A stretch of 60,793 bases of DNA, taken from assembly GCA_021296095.1 (NCBI GenBank), contig JAGWBB010000074.1, positions 1-60,793 on the forward strand, written 5' to 3'. The first letter of the stretch is position 1; the number at the start of each line of letters is the position of its first letter. The position numbers and the translations under genes are program-made. This document shows, in pieces, positions 53,647-60,793 of this stretch. The notes beneath the pieces are model-generated. The model was not told the DNA's origin, made no database searches, and saw nothing but the letters and a program-made list of their open reading frames with translations. This DNA comes from Desulfurellaceae bacterium. Lineage in GTDB: Bacteria; Desulfobacterota; Binatia; Bin18.

Positions 53647-54198
53647 ATGGCCAAACTCTACAACCCGACCGCCGCCCCGGTGCAGGCCAGCGCCTCGCTC
53701 GCCGCCCGCGTCCCGGATCTGCGCGGCAAGACGATTGGCTTGCTCGATATCAGCAAAGCCAAGGGTAATTTCTTTCTCGACCGGCTCGCCGAGCGGCTTG
53801 AGGCCCAGTTCCAGCCGGCTGAGATCATCCGGCGCATGAAGCCGACCTTTGCCCGTCCCGCCCCAGCCGACACCCGCCAGGAGCTGGCCCAGAAGTGCCA
53901 TCTGATCATCGAAGCCCTGGCCGATTGAGGCTCGTGTACAACGTGCAGTGTGCACGACGGAATCTTTTTTGAAAAAGCCGGCATTCCGGCGGCGGTCTTT
54001 GCCACTACCGAGTTCAGCAATGCGGCGCGCGCCCAGGCCAAGGCTCTGGGGCTGCCCGATTTTGAGGTCATTCTGGTTGAGCATCCCATTCAGCCCCTGA
54101 CCGCGGAGGAGGTCCACGGTCGGGCCGATGCGGTCTTTGCGCAGTTGCTCACCAAACTGACCGGCGGCTCGTCCCTGGGGTTGCGGGCTGCGGGCTGA
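53647..54198 (+). CDS. UGSC-motif selenoprotein (in-frame TGA = selenocysteine)
   Basis: 183 aa if TGA 53926-53928 is read as selenocysteine-94. The frame is continuous across it: IIEALAD-U-GSCTTCSVHDGIFFEKAGIPAAVFATTEFS, the signature from which UGSC proteins take their name, with Cys97 and Cys100 close by. Before the TGA are VPDLRGKTIGLLDISKAKGNFFLDRLAERL and RPAPADTRQELAQKCHLIIEALAD. After it come LPDFEVILVEHPIQPLTAEEVHGRADAVFAQLL and the stop at 54196. ATG 53647 has GGAGG nine bases upstream. A SECIS-like stem-loop follows the TGA. Read conventionally the gene would stop after 93 residues and lose its conserved half. The fold resembles glycine/sarcosine-reductase-type selenoproteins; reaction unknown. 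Confidence 0.9.
53932..53957 (+). promoter_or_regulatory. Candidate bacterial SECIS hairpin
   Basis: TCGTGTAC (53932-53939) pairs with GTGCACGA (53950-53957) in an 8-bp stem including one G-U pair, closed by a 10-nt loop AACGTGCAGT that contains GU. It begins three bases after the TGA at 53926-53928, putting the loop 12-21 bases from it, close to the spacing used by SelB-dependent bacterial SECIS elements inside the coding region. The bases also code GSCTTCSVH, so the RNA structure is compatible with the motif. Confidence 0.7.
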
Positions 54199-54230
54199 GG
54201 ACCGGGCCAGGGGCGACCGACCGGTTGCCC

Positions 54231-55253
54231 CTACTGGACATCGGCAATCTTCAGCAGCTGCTTGCCCAGATTCTTGCCCTCAAACAGACGCAGGAAGGTG
54301 CGCGGGGCATTGGCAAAGCCTTCCTGAATATCCTCCTGATGGACGAGCTGCCCGCTGTCCAGCCAGCCGCTCAGCTCCTGCACGCCCTCGGCAAAACGCC
54401 GGTAGTAATCGACCAGAATAAAGCCCTCCATGCGCGCCCGCTGGAGAATCAGGTTGAAATAGTTCTTGGGGCCGGGCTGGAGTTCTGCGTCGTTGTAGCG
54501 GGAAATGCCGCCGCACAGCACAATGCGCGCCTTCATCGCAATCTGAGCCAGCACCGCGTCCAGAATCTCGCCGCCGACATTGTCGAAAAAGATATGAATG
54601 CCGTCCGGGCACAGCTCCCGCAGCCGGGCGGCGACATCTTCAGACTTGTAATCGATCGCCGCGTCAAAACGGGCCGCATCGGTCAACCAGGCGCACTTGT
54701 CCGGTCCGCCGGCGATGCCGACCACACGGCAGCCCTTGATTCTGGCGATCTGGCCGGCAATAGAGCCGGTGGCGCCGGCCGCCCCGGACACGACACACAT
54801 CTCGCCGCCCTTGGGCTGGCCAAGATCGAGCAGCCCGAAATAGGCGGTCAGGCCGGTGATGCCCAGCACGCCCAGGGGTGCGGTCAGCGAGGCGCTGGCC
54901 GGAATCTTCGAGGCCGGCATCAGGCCGCCTTTACCGGTAGTGACGGCGTACTCCTGCCAGCCGAATCCGCCCTGCACGCAGTCTCCGGGCTGATAGTCGG
55001 GGTGTTTGGAGGCGACCACCTGTCCGGTGGCGACGGCCCGCATGACCTCACCAATCTGGATCGGCGGAATATAACTCGGCCGGTCGTCCATCCAGCCCCG
55101 CATAGCCGGTTCAAAGGCGATATAACAGTTGCGGACCAGGAACTGGCCGTCTTCGAGTTCTGGCACGGGCGCTTCGTGATACTGAAAATTCGACTCGGTG
55201 ACCATGCCCTGGGGGCGGGAGGCCAACAGCCACTGGCGGTTCATGTCTGCCAT
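54231..55253 (-). CDS. NADP-dependent medium-chain oxidoreductase (zinc-independent, CurA-like)
   Basis: 340 aa from ATG 55253, chosen because AAGGAGA lies seven bases upstream; an ATG at 55259 is too close. Features of leukotriene-B4 12-hydroxydehydrogenase/CurA enzymes: NFQYHEAPVPELEDGQFLVRN, GWMDDRPSYIPPIQIGEVMRA, the cofactor loop VVSGAAGATGSIAGQIA, GIAGGPDKCAWLTD, and IHIFFDNVGGEILDAVLAQI. It reduces C=C bonds of enones with NADPH. The structural and catalytic zinc Cys residues are absent, as expected. Confidence 0.88.
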   Translation of the reverse strand: MADMNRQWLLASRPQGMVTESNFQYHEAPVPELEDGQFLVRNCYIAFEPAMRGWMDDRPSYIPPIQIGEVMRAVATGQVVASKHPDYQPGDCVQGGFGWQEYAVTTGKGGLMPASKIPASASLTAPLGVLGITGLTAYFGLLDLGQPKGGEMCVVSGAAGATGSIAGQIARIKGCRVVGIAGGPDKCAWLTDAARFDAAIDYKSEDVAARLRELCPDGIHIFFDNVGGEILDAVLAQIAMKARIVLCGGISRYNDAELQPGPKNYFNLILQRARMEGFILVDYYRRFAEGVQELSGWLDSGQLVHQEDIQEGFANAPRTFLRLFEGKNLGKQLLKIADVQ

Positions 55254-55401
55254 ACACATTCTCCTTACTCGGTCGGGTCAGATGTAGCGCTCTGGCACGC
55301 CGACTGCAAGATAGTTATACCTTGCACACCCTGGGGGATATCTCCTCTGGAATGGTCGCTTGGGGAGGGAGCGCGCTTAGCCTCGGCAGCCTTGTGGTAA
55401 A

Positions 55402-56220
55402 TCAGCCTCGGCTGAAAGACTGGCGGATGATACGGGCGACCTCGGCCGGCTTTTCCATGGGCAGGAAATGGCTGGTGCCCGGAACAGTGACCAGGCTGCC
55501 CTGAGGCAAGCGCCGGGCGGCTTTTTCCGCCACCGCGAACAGGGGCGGGTCTGTCTGCTCGCCGCGGATGACCACGGCCGGACACACGACCCGGCTCATC
55601 AACAGGAGCCCTGGCAAAGACGTGGGCCTCGACCGTGACCGGGCACTTGAGCCGAATGGTGCCGTCCGGCAGGTCGGTCGTGCCGTGGTTGACGTAATCC
55701 CACAAGACGGCTTCTTGCCAGCCGGCAAAGGCGGCTTTTGTCCGGTAGGCGTCAAACAGCTGTCGGCGCGAGTCCCACACCTCACGCCGCCGCAGGGTCT
55801 GTTCGACCAGGGACCGGTTGGCCACCCGCTCCCGTGCGGAAAGGTCACCGGCTCAAGCAGGGCCAGCCCCTTCACCCGGCCGGCATGGCTGGCCGCATAG
55901 CCGGCCAGCAGGGCCGCCCCGCCTGAATGGCCTACGCCATAGAAATCCTGGAGCCCCAGGGCGGCAATCACCGCCGCAAGGTCCCCGGCCATGTCTTGCC
56001 AATGAGAGTCTCGTAGAGCCGGCTTGTCGCTGTCGCCCTGACCGCGCAAGTCAAGGGTGTATACGTGGTAAGCGTCTTCCAGATGCCGGATCAGCTCCCG
56101 GTAGACCCGGCCCAGAAAGCCGTTGGCGTGCACCAGCAGAACCTCCGGCCCACCGCCGCCCCAGTCGGCGACGTGGAGTTTGACGCCGTCCGCCTCAATA
56201 AATCGGCTGCGGGGCTCCAT
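55402..56220 (-). CDS. Alpha/beta hydrolase with two internal frameshifts
   Basis: Start ATG 56220 (MEPRSRFIEADGVKLHVADWGGG); ATG 56250 is an alternative. Nucleophile elbow GVGHSGGAALLAGYAA, oxyanion region LLVHANGFLG, acid/base near VPGTSHFLPMEKPAEVARII. Frame 1 is correct to about 55840 (EPVTFPHG). The next about 80 residues (ERVANRSLVEQTLRRREVWDSR to CPVTVEAHVFARA) are in a second frame, and from about 55600 (LLMSRVVCPAVVIRGEQTD) frame 1 is correct again. Both breaks look like short deletions whose lengths together restore the frame, so one open frame survives but its middle is nonsense. Confidence 0.8.
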   Translation of the reverse strand: MEPRSRFIEADGVKLHVADWGGGGPEVLLVHANGFLGRVYRELIRHLEDAYHVYTLDLRGQGDSDKPALRDSHWQDMAGDLAAVIAALGLQDFYGVGHSGGAALLAGYAASHAGRVKGLALLEPVTFPHGSGWPTGPWSNRPCGGVRCGTRADSCLTPTGQKPPLPAGKKPSCGITSTTARPTCRTAPFGSSARSRSRPTSLPGLLLMSRVVCPAVVIRGEQTDPPLFAVAEKAARRLPQGSLVTVPGTSHFLPMEKPAEVARIIRQSFSRG

Positions 56221-56374
56221 GGCGTTCTGGTGTAAACCACGTGTGGGCATTTGTCCAGCAAGGCAAACGAGGTGTATCGGCGGGGTGTGTCCACTTGCAC
56301 ACGCCCCCCGACCTTTAGTAAAAGGCAGGCTGAGACTGACCCTAATTCCTGATTCTTCCAAAGGAGGACCACGT

Positions 56375-56761
56375 ATGAGTGCCCAAGAGATCGAAGCCCT
56401 GACCAGAGAGTTCTTTGACACCTTCGCCCGCAATGATTTGGCCGCAACGGCGACCATGCTGTCCGACGACCTTGAGGTCATTGACCACGTGCCCTATCGG
56501 TTCGACACCAAGCAGGAATTTGTCGAGTTCCTGCAGGGCGCCATGGCCGGCATTGAGTCCGGCACCTTTGGCTGTCGTCAGCTGTCATGCCGGGTGTTCA
56601 ATGACAACGGGGCGGTGGCCAACATGTACGACACCTTCTCGGGCATGGGCAAAAACGGCAAACCCCTGAGCACACACGGCCGCACCAGCCTGGTGTTTGC
56701 CAAAGAGGGCGGTCAGTGGAAGATCGTCAGCTGCCACTTCTCGCCGCTGCCTGGCCACTAA
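56375..56761 (+). CDS. NTF2-like (SnoaL) protein, first of a tandem pair
   Basis: 128 aa from ATG 56375 behind AAAGGAGGACC. A single cone-shaped NTF2-like domain: EIEALTREFFDTFARNDLAATATMLSDDLEVIDHVPYRFDTKQEFVEFLQGAMAGIES, then RQLSCRVFNDNGAVANMYDTFSG, TSLVFAKEGGQWKIVSCHFSPLP. About 75% similar to the next gene. Such domains bind small hydrophobic ligands or act as isomerases or hydratases. Confidence 0.82.
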   Translation: MSAQEIEALTREFFDTFARNDLAATATMLSDDLEVIDHVPYRFDTKQEFVEFLQGAMAGIESGTFGCRQLSCRVFNDNGAVANMYDTFSGMGKNGKPLSTHGRTSLVFAKEGGQWKIVSCHFSPLPGH

Positions 56762-56804
56762 AAGCGAAACGTGACGCCAGCTCTTCTCTACACGTTTCGC
56801 TTTT
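56760..56804. terminator. Perfect 14-bp hairpin between the tandem NTF2-like genes
   Basis: AAAAGCGAAACGTG (56760-56773) pairs exactly with CACGTTTCGCTTTT (56791-56804), with a 17-nt loop. The T-run at the right end makes it a rho-independent terminator for the first gene. It leaves only a few bases before the AAGGAGGACCG ribosome site of the second gene, so it could also act as an attenuator that lowers expression of that copy. Confidence 0.7.
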
Positions 56805-56820
56805 CTAAGGAGGACCGCTC

Positions 56821-57204
56821 ATGAGTGCAGAAATCGAGGCCCTGACCAACGAATTTTTCGCCGCCTTTGGCAGAAACGATCCCCAGGCTGCGCTGGACCT
56901 GCTGTCCGACGACCTTGAGGTCATTGACCACGTACCCTACCGCTTCGATAACAAGCAGGAGTTTGTCGAGTTTCTCCAGGGTGCCATGGCCGGCATCGAG
57001 TCGAGTACGTCCGCCATACGTCAGCTGTCGTGCCGGGTGTTCAACGACAGCCTGGCCGTCGCCAACGGCTACGACACCTTCAGCGGGGTGACAAAAGACG
57101 GCCAGGCCCAGAACCTGAACGGCCGGACGACGCTGGTGTTTGCCAAAGAGGGCGGCCAGTGGAAGATCGTCAGCTGCCATTTTTCGCCGCTACCAACGCA
57201 CTAG
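56821..57204 (+). CDS. NTF2-like (SnoaL) protein, second of a tandem pair
   Basis: 127 aa from ATG 56821 with AAGGAGGACCG upstream. Same fold and motifs as the previous gene (IEALTNEFFAAFGRND, VIDHVPYRFDNKQEFVEFLQGAMAGIESS, RQLSCRVFNDSLAVANGYDTFSG, TTLVFAKEGGQWKIVSCHFSPLP), about 75% similar. Gene duplication with divergence is the simplest explanation. The 174 bp before the next gene hold no coding sequence I can support. Confidence 0.82.
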   Translation: MSAEIEALTNEFFAAFGRNDPQAALDLLSDDLEVIDHVPYRFDNKQEFVEFLQGAMAGIESSTSAIRQLSCRVFNDSLAVANGYDTFSGVTKDGQAQNLNGRTTLVFAKEGGQWKIVSCHFSPLPTH

Positions 57205-57378
57205 ACGCACCTTTCGCCTCCCTCCCATCGGGGAAGGGAGCGGCCCCCCGTCCGTGGTGGTGAGCGCCGGGGCCAACTCGGCGCTCACTCCCACCCTGTC
57301 CGGGCCTGACCGAGCACCGCCCGGCGCCTGTCTGGTCCGAACGTCTCTCACCCCTCTGCCTTCCTAGAGGAGGACGGT

Positions 57379-58374
57379 ATGCAAATCGGGCTGAGTCTGA
57401 ACGGCGATCAGGTCACGCTCGAAGAAACCCTCCAGTTTGCCCGCCAAGCCGAGGCCCGGGGCTTTGCCTCGATCTGGGTGCCGGAAGCCTGGCGGGACGC
57501 CTTCGTGCCCCTGACCGCCATCGCGCTGCAAACCAGCCGGATTCGCCTTGGCACCGCCATCGCTCTGGCCCTGGCGCGCAGCCCGGTCCTGATGGAAAAG
57601 GCGGCCGCGTCACTCGACGAGCTGTCCCACGGTCGCCTCACTCTCGGCATCGGCCCCGGCCCAAAGGCCTGGAACGAGAACTGGCACAATGTCACGTTTC
57701 ACCCGCCGGCCGCCTACATCCGGGAATATACCGAGGTGTTGCGGCTGATGTGGTCGGCGCACTCGGGGAGGCGCATCAGCTACGCCGGCACCTATCTCAA
57801 CATCACCGACTATGAGCGCTTCGGGCGGCCGTATCGGGAGCGCGTTCCGATCTACTTCGGGGCGGTCATGCCGCGCTTTCTGCGGGCCGCCGGGGCGACG
57901 GCCGACGGCTTGTGCGTGGCCTCTTTTCATACCGCTCGGTATCTGCGCGAAGTCGTCCACCCCAACCTCAAGGCCGGACGCGGCTCGACGGATCGCAAGC
58001 AGGAGGTTGTCACGACCGTCATCTGCGCGGTCGATCCCAACGGCGACGCGGCCAGACAGCGGGTCAAGGGCCAGCTGGCCTTTTACGCCAGCATTCCGTA
58101 CTACGACGTGGTGCTCGACCTGCACGCCTTCGGTCGGGACACAACGCGTATCCGCGAGGCAGCCCAACGCGGCGACAGCGCCGGGATGATCGCCGGGGTG
58201 AGCGACGAGATGGTGGATCAGGTGGCTATTGCCGGGACCCCGCAGGAATGCCGCGAGCAGCTGGCCCGGCACGACGGGCTGGTCGATGAACTGATCCTCA
58301 CCTCACCCTCGTTCGGCCTGGACCGGGCCGAGATTGTGCGCAATCACCAGCAGCTGCTGGCCGCCTTTCCCTGA
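57379..58374 (+). CDS. LLM-class F420-dependent oxidoreductase
   Basis: 331 aa from ATG 57379 with AGAGGAGGACGG upstream. Barrel features: MQIGLSLNGDQVTLEETLQFARQAEARGFASIWVPEAWRDAF, SRIRLGTAIALALARSPVLMEKAAASLDELSHGRLTLGIGPGPKAW, VPIYFGAVMPRFLRAAGATADG, AGTPQECREQLARH. It belongs to the methylenetetrahydromethanopterin-reductase-like group that uses F420. It is followed by a second LLM gene 35 bp downstream, then an amidase pair. Confidence 0.9.
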   Translation: MQIGLSLNGDQVTLEETLQFARQAEARGFASIWVPEAWRDAFVPLTAIALQTSRIRLGTAIALALARSPVLMEKAAASLDELSHGRLTLGIGPGPKAWNENWHNVTFHPPAAYIREYTEVLRLMWSAHSGRRISYAGTYLNITDYERFGRPYRERVPIYFGAVMPRFLRAAGATADGLCVASFHTARYLREVVHPNLKAGRGSTDRKQEVVTTVICAVDPNGDAARQRVKGQLAFYASIPYYDVVLDLHAFGRDTTRIREAAQRGDSAGMIAGVSDEMVDQVAIAGTPQECREQLARHDGLVDELILTSPSFGLDRAEIVRNHQQLLAAFP

Positions 58375-58409
58375 AGGCGCGTTACGGGCCAGCCCCAGAA
58401 AGGAGAGCC

Positions 58410-59258
58410 ATGTCCTATCCGGTTCGCTTCGGCATTCAGACTCCCCAGCAGAACAGCAACAGCTGGTCCGATATGCTGTCGGTGTGGCAGGAAGTCGAGC
58501 AGCTCGGCTTTGATACGGCCTGGGTGTTCGACCATTTCCTGCCCATTTTTTCCGATCCGACCGGTCCCTGCATGGAGGGCTGGACCAGCCTGTCAGCCCT
58601 GGCCATGGCGACCAGCCATATCCGGCTCGGCGTCATGGTCAGCGGCAACACCTACCGTAATCCGGCCGTGCTGGCCAAGATCGCCACGACCGTCGATATC
58701 ATCAGCCACGGGCGCCTGATCCTGGGCATGGGCGGTGGCTGGTTTGAGCGTGAACACACGGCCTTCGGCATCCCGTTTCCCGGCATCGGCGAGCGCCTGG
58801 GCCGGCTTGAGGAGTCCCTGAGCGTCGTCAAGCGGCTGTGGACCCAGAACACCACGAGTTATACCGGACGCTACTATCAGCTGGACGACGCGCCGTTCCT
58901 GCCCAAACCGGTCCAAAAGCCGCACCCGCCGATCCTGGTCGGCGCCTCGGGCGAGCGGGTGGCCCTGGGCATTGTCGCCCGCCACGCCGACATGTGGAAC
59001 AGCTTTGGGCCACCGGCGCTGTTCCGGCACAAGATCGCCAAGCTGGCCGGGCACTGTCAGCGCATCGGGCGCGACCCGGACACGATAGAAAAGTCGGTTC
59101 TGGTGACCGGCATGTTTGCCCCCGACGAGGCCCACGAACAGATCGAGGACTATGTGGACGCCGGGGTGACCCACATCATCTTTTCGGTTGAAGTCGAGCA
59201 GGACCGGGAGACGATTCGGGCCTTTGCCCGGGATGTCATGCCGGCCTTTCGGACTTGA
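58410..59258 (+). CDS. LLM-class F420-dependent oxidoreductase (TIGR03560-like)
   Basis: 282 aa from ATG 58410 after AAAGGAGAG. It begins VRFGIQTPQQNSNSWSDMLSVWQEVEQLGFDTAWVFDHFLPIF, the layout of the shorter TIGR03560-type enzymes, then TSHIRLGVMVSGNTYRNPAVLAKIATTVDIISHGRLILGMGGGWFEREHTAFGIPFP, PHPPILVGASGERVALGIVARHADMWN, and a C-terminal DAGVTHIIFSVEVEQDRETIRAF. Different subgroup from the preceding gene, so not a recent duplicate. Substrate unknown. Confidence 0.9.
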   Translation: MSYPVRFGIQTPQQNSNSWSDMLSVWQEVEQLGFDTAWVFDHFLPIFSDPTGPCMEGWTSLSALAMATSHIRLGVMVSGNTYRNPAVLAKIATTVDIISHGRLILGMGGGWFEREHTAFGIPFPGIGERLGRLEESLSVVKRLWTQNTTSYTGRYYQLDDAPFLPKPVQKPHPPILVGASGERVALGIVARHADMWNSFGPPALFRHKIAKLAGHCQRIGRDPDTIEKSVLVTGMFAPDEAHEQIEDYVDAGVTHIIFSVEVEQDRETIRAFARDVMPAFRT

Positions 59259-59295
59259 CGGCCGCCGTCGCGCAGCACAAAGGAGGACACGCGCA

Positions 59296-59526
59296 ATGGA
59301 CACCAAAGACATCATCGTCGCCAAGCTGGCCGAGTGGGACCTGGAGCTGAGCGACGCCGAGCTTGAACAGCTGGTCGAGCCGTACGAAAACCTGCTGCGC
59401 TGGCGCGGGACGGTCGAGGACATGCTCCGCGCCCGGCCGATTGCCGACGGCATGCAGTTCCCCGAGAGCGAGCCCCTGCTGAGCCACGCGCTCGACAAGA
59501 GTGACAAGAAAGGAGGTGCCGCATGA
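59296..59526 (+). CDS. GatC/AtzG-like small partner of the amidase
   Basis: 76 aa from ATG 59296 with AAAGGAGGACA upstream. Short helical protein with LSDAELEQLVEPYENLLRWRGTVEDML and a terminal MQFPESEPLLSHALD, resembling the extended tails of GatC/AtzG proteins that wrap around amidases. Its stop overlaps the amidase start (ATGA), which supports a two-subunit enzyme. The assignment rests on length, position and pattern. Confidence 0.65.
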   Translation: MDTKDIIVAKLAEWDLELSDAELEQLVEPYENLLRWRGTVEDMLRARPIADGMQFPESEPLLSHALDKSDKKGGAA

Positions 59527-60793
59527 GCGCCGACCACGACCTCGCGTATGTGTCGATTGCCGAGCTGTCGGACCGGATTCAGAACAAGGACATTTCTCCG
59601 GTTGAGGTTGTCCAGGCCACGCTGGAGCGGATAGACCGGCTCGAGCCGCAGCTCAACGCCTTCAATACGGTCTTCGCCGATCAGGCCCTGGCCGAGGCGC
59701 GCCAGGCCGAGACCGACATCGGGCGGGGGACCTACCGGGGGCCCCTGCACGGCATTCCCATCGGCATCAAGGACATCTACGAGTGCGGACCGACGACCTG
59801 CGGCTCGGAGTCGCTGGCCGACTACGTTGCCGACCAGGACTGCACCTCGGTCGCCAAACTCAAACAGGCCGGAGCGATTGTGGTCGGTAAAACCGCGACC
59901 TATGAGTTTGCCTACGGCTTTCCCACCACCCAGTCGTATTTCAAGCCGACCCGCAATCCGTGGAGCCTGGCCCACGACGCGGGTGGTTCGAGCAGCGGCA
60001 CCGCAGCCTCGACTGCGGCCGGCCTGGCCTACGCCGGCATGGGTTCGTGTACCGGCGGCTCAATCCGCTGGCCGGCTCAGGCGTGTGGGATTGTCGGGCT
60101 GAAGGCGACCTACGGGCGGGTCAGTCGGGCCGGCGTCTACCCCTTGTCGTGGAGTCTGGACCACACCGGTCCGCTGGCCCGCAGCGTGACCGACGCGGCG
60201 CTGATGCTCCAGGGCTGCGCCGGCCACGATCCGCTCGATCCCGCCTCGGCCAAGGTGCCGGTGCCCGATTTCACGGCCAAGCTCGGCCAGGACGTCACAG
60301 GCATGCGCATCGGCCTGCTGCGCTCACTGTACGAGGACAACTGCGATCCAAAGCTGCTCGGCCCGTATAACGCGGCGGTCCAGAAGTTTGCCGACCTCGG
60401 CGCGCAGATCGTTGACCTGGCGTCGATCAGCCTGACCCAGATGCAGGCCATTGAGTGGCCGGGCCTGTTTGCCGACTGCGCGACGATTCACGTCAACAAC
60501 GTGCGCCACGCGGGCGATAAGTATAACCCGCACGCCAAGCTGTTCGTGGCCTACGGACTGCTGGTCAGCGGGGCGCAGTATCTGATGGGCGCCCAGGCTC
60601 GGGCTCAGGTTCGGGACGATTTGATCGGCGCGCTCGAAACCGAGGTGGACGTGCTCATGCTGCCGACCTCGGGTTTCCAGATCAACACCATTCAGGACCG
60701 CTCGCCGGGGCCCAGCATTGTGTCGAAATCCTTCTCGGTCTACACCCCGATCTTCAACTTCACCGGGCTGCCGGCCCTTCAGGTGCCGTGCGG
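59523..60793 (+). CDS. Amidase-signature enzyme (3' end outside the window)
   Basis: At least 423 aa, open at the right edge. Ser-Ser-Lys catalytic triad: Lys in HGIPIGIKDIYE, cis-Ser in DAGGSSSGTAASTAAGLA, and nucleophile Ser in SCTGGSIRWPAQACG. The start ATG 59523 overlaps the small partner gene. Other family signs are AGAIVVGKTATYEFAYGFPTTQS and GLKATYGRVSRAGVYPLSWSLDHTGPLARSVTDAALML. It hydrolyses an amide such as a carboxamide or a biuret/cyanuric-type compound; the target cannot be deduced. Confidence 0.92.
   Translation, partial: MSADHDLAYVSIAELSDRIQNKDISPVEVVQATLERIDRLEPQLNAFNTVFADQALAEARQAETDIGRGTYRGPLHGIPIGIKDIYECGPTTCGSESLADYVADQDCTSVAKLKQAGAIVVGKTATYEFAYGFPTTQSYFKPTRNPWSLAHDAGGSSSGTAASTAAGLAYAGMGSCTGGSIRWPAQACGIVGLKATYGRVSRAGVYPLSWSLDHTGPLARSVTDAALMLQGCAGHDPLDPASAKVPVPDFTAKLGQDVTGMRIGLLRSLYEDNCDPKLLGPYNAAVQKFADLGAQIVDLASISLTQMQAIEWPGLFADCATIHVNNVRHAGDKYNPHAKLFVAYGLLVSGAQYLMGAQARAQVRDDLIGALETEVDVLMLPTSGFQINTIQDRSPGPSIVSKSFSVYTPIFNFTGLPALQVPC

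Noticed and set aside
53929-54198. A separate gene starting after the TGA at 53926
   Set aside because: No ribosome site or start codon near, the frame is the same as before the TGA, and the UGSC motif spans it; selenocysteine read-through is a better explanation.
1-60793. CRISPR array, rRNA genes, intact insertion sequences
   Set aside because: No regularly spaced repeats, rRNA-like sequence or complete transposase frame was seen in the window.

Overview
The window is a GC-rich bacterial chromosome segment. Its gene mix includes F420-dependent luciferase-like oxidoreductases, acyl-CoA dehydrogenases, a SCP2-type thiolase, amidase and amidohydrolase genes, a molybdenum hydroxylase, a PQQ alcohol dehydrogenase, a cyclase/AAA/TPR giant and a UGSC-motif selenoprotein. 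This mix resembles uncultured soil or marine lineages such as Tectomicrobia (Entotheonella-like) or neighbouring deep-branching Proteobacteria-like phyla. No rRNA or marker gene is present, so the placement is inference.

Layout. 1-9320: an eight-gene minus-strand operon with tiny gaps or overlaps: circularly permuted ATP-grasp, alpha-E protein, RsbW-like kinase, STAS antagonist, receiver-PP2C phosphatase, amino-acid-type binding protein, sensor histidine kinase and type II glutamine synthetase. 9397-12322: DUF4276 (Toprim-like) with a broken AAA ATPase, then nitrile hydratase alpha and its accessory protein with no beta subunit. 12451-16148: three-subunit xanthine-dehydrogenase-family enzyme. 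16285-20230: lysA-like decarboxylase, a BatE-like TPR/SH3 protein, and decayed genes bounded by a 102-bp direct repeat. 20263-26044: fatty-acid and F420 enzymes, a GT-C-like membrane protein, DUF547 and an outer-membrane barrel cassette. 26246-34715: cyclase/AAA/TPR regulator, MFS exporter, two tandem SDRs, UppP, thiolase. 34769-37660: gspHIJK minor pseudopilins. 37723-48880: acyl-CoA dehydrogenase, amidohydrolase, lytic transglycosylase, PutA, PQQ dehydrogenase, P450, Rieske protein. 49083-52512: HigB / HTH-ImmA toxin-antitoxin pair, and a broken tRNA-Leu with a second 3' tRNA copy enclosing two unrecognised genes. 52559-54198: a two-gene UGSC selenoprotein locus. 54231-60793: MDR reductase, alpha/beta hydrolase, tandem NTF2-like proteins, two F420 enzymes, and a GatC/AtzG-like protein with an amidase that runs off the end.

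Two observations stand out. First, the gene at 53647-54198 has an in-frame TGA in the context TGA-Gly-Ser-Cys, followed at once by a SECIS-like hairpin, so a conventional stop-codon reading cuts it in two. Second, at least nine loci (seven protein genes, one of them hit twice in two places, and one tRNA) are interrupted by what look like short deletions, roughly 15-22 nt each where they can be estimated. Because an otherwise canonical tRNA-Leu is among them, assembly or sequencing error should be excluded before these genes are called pseudogenes.
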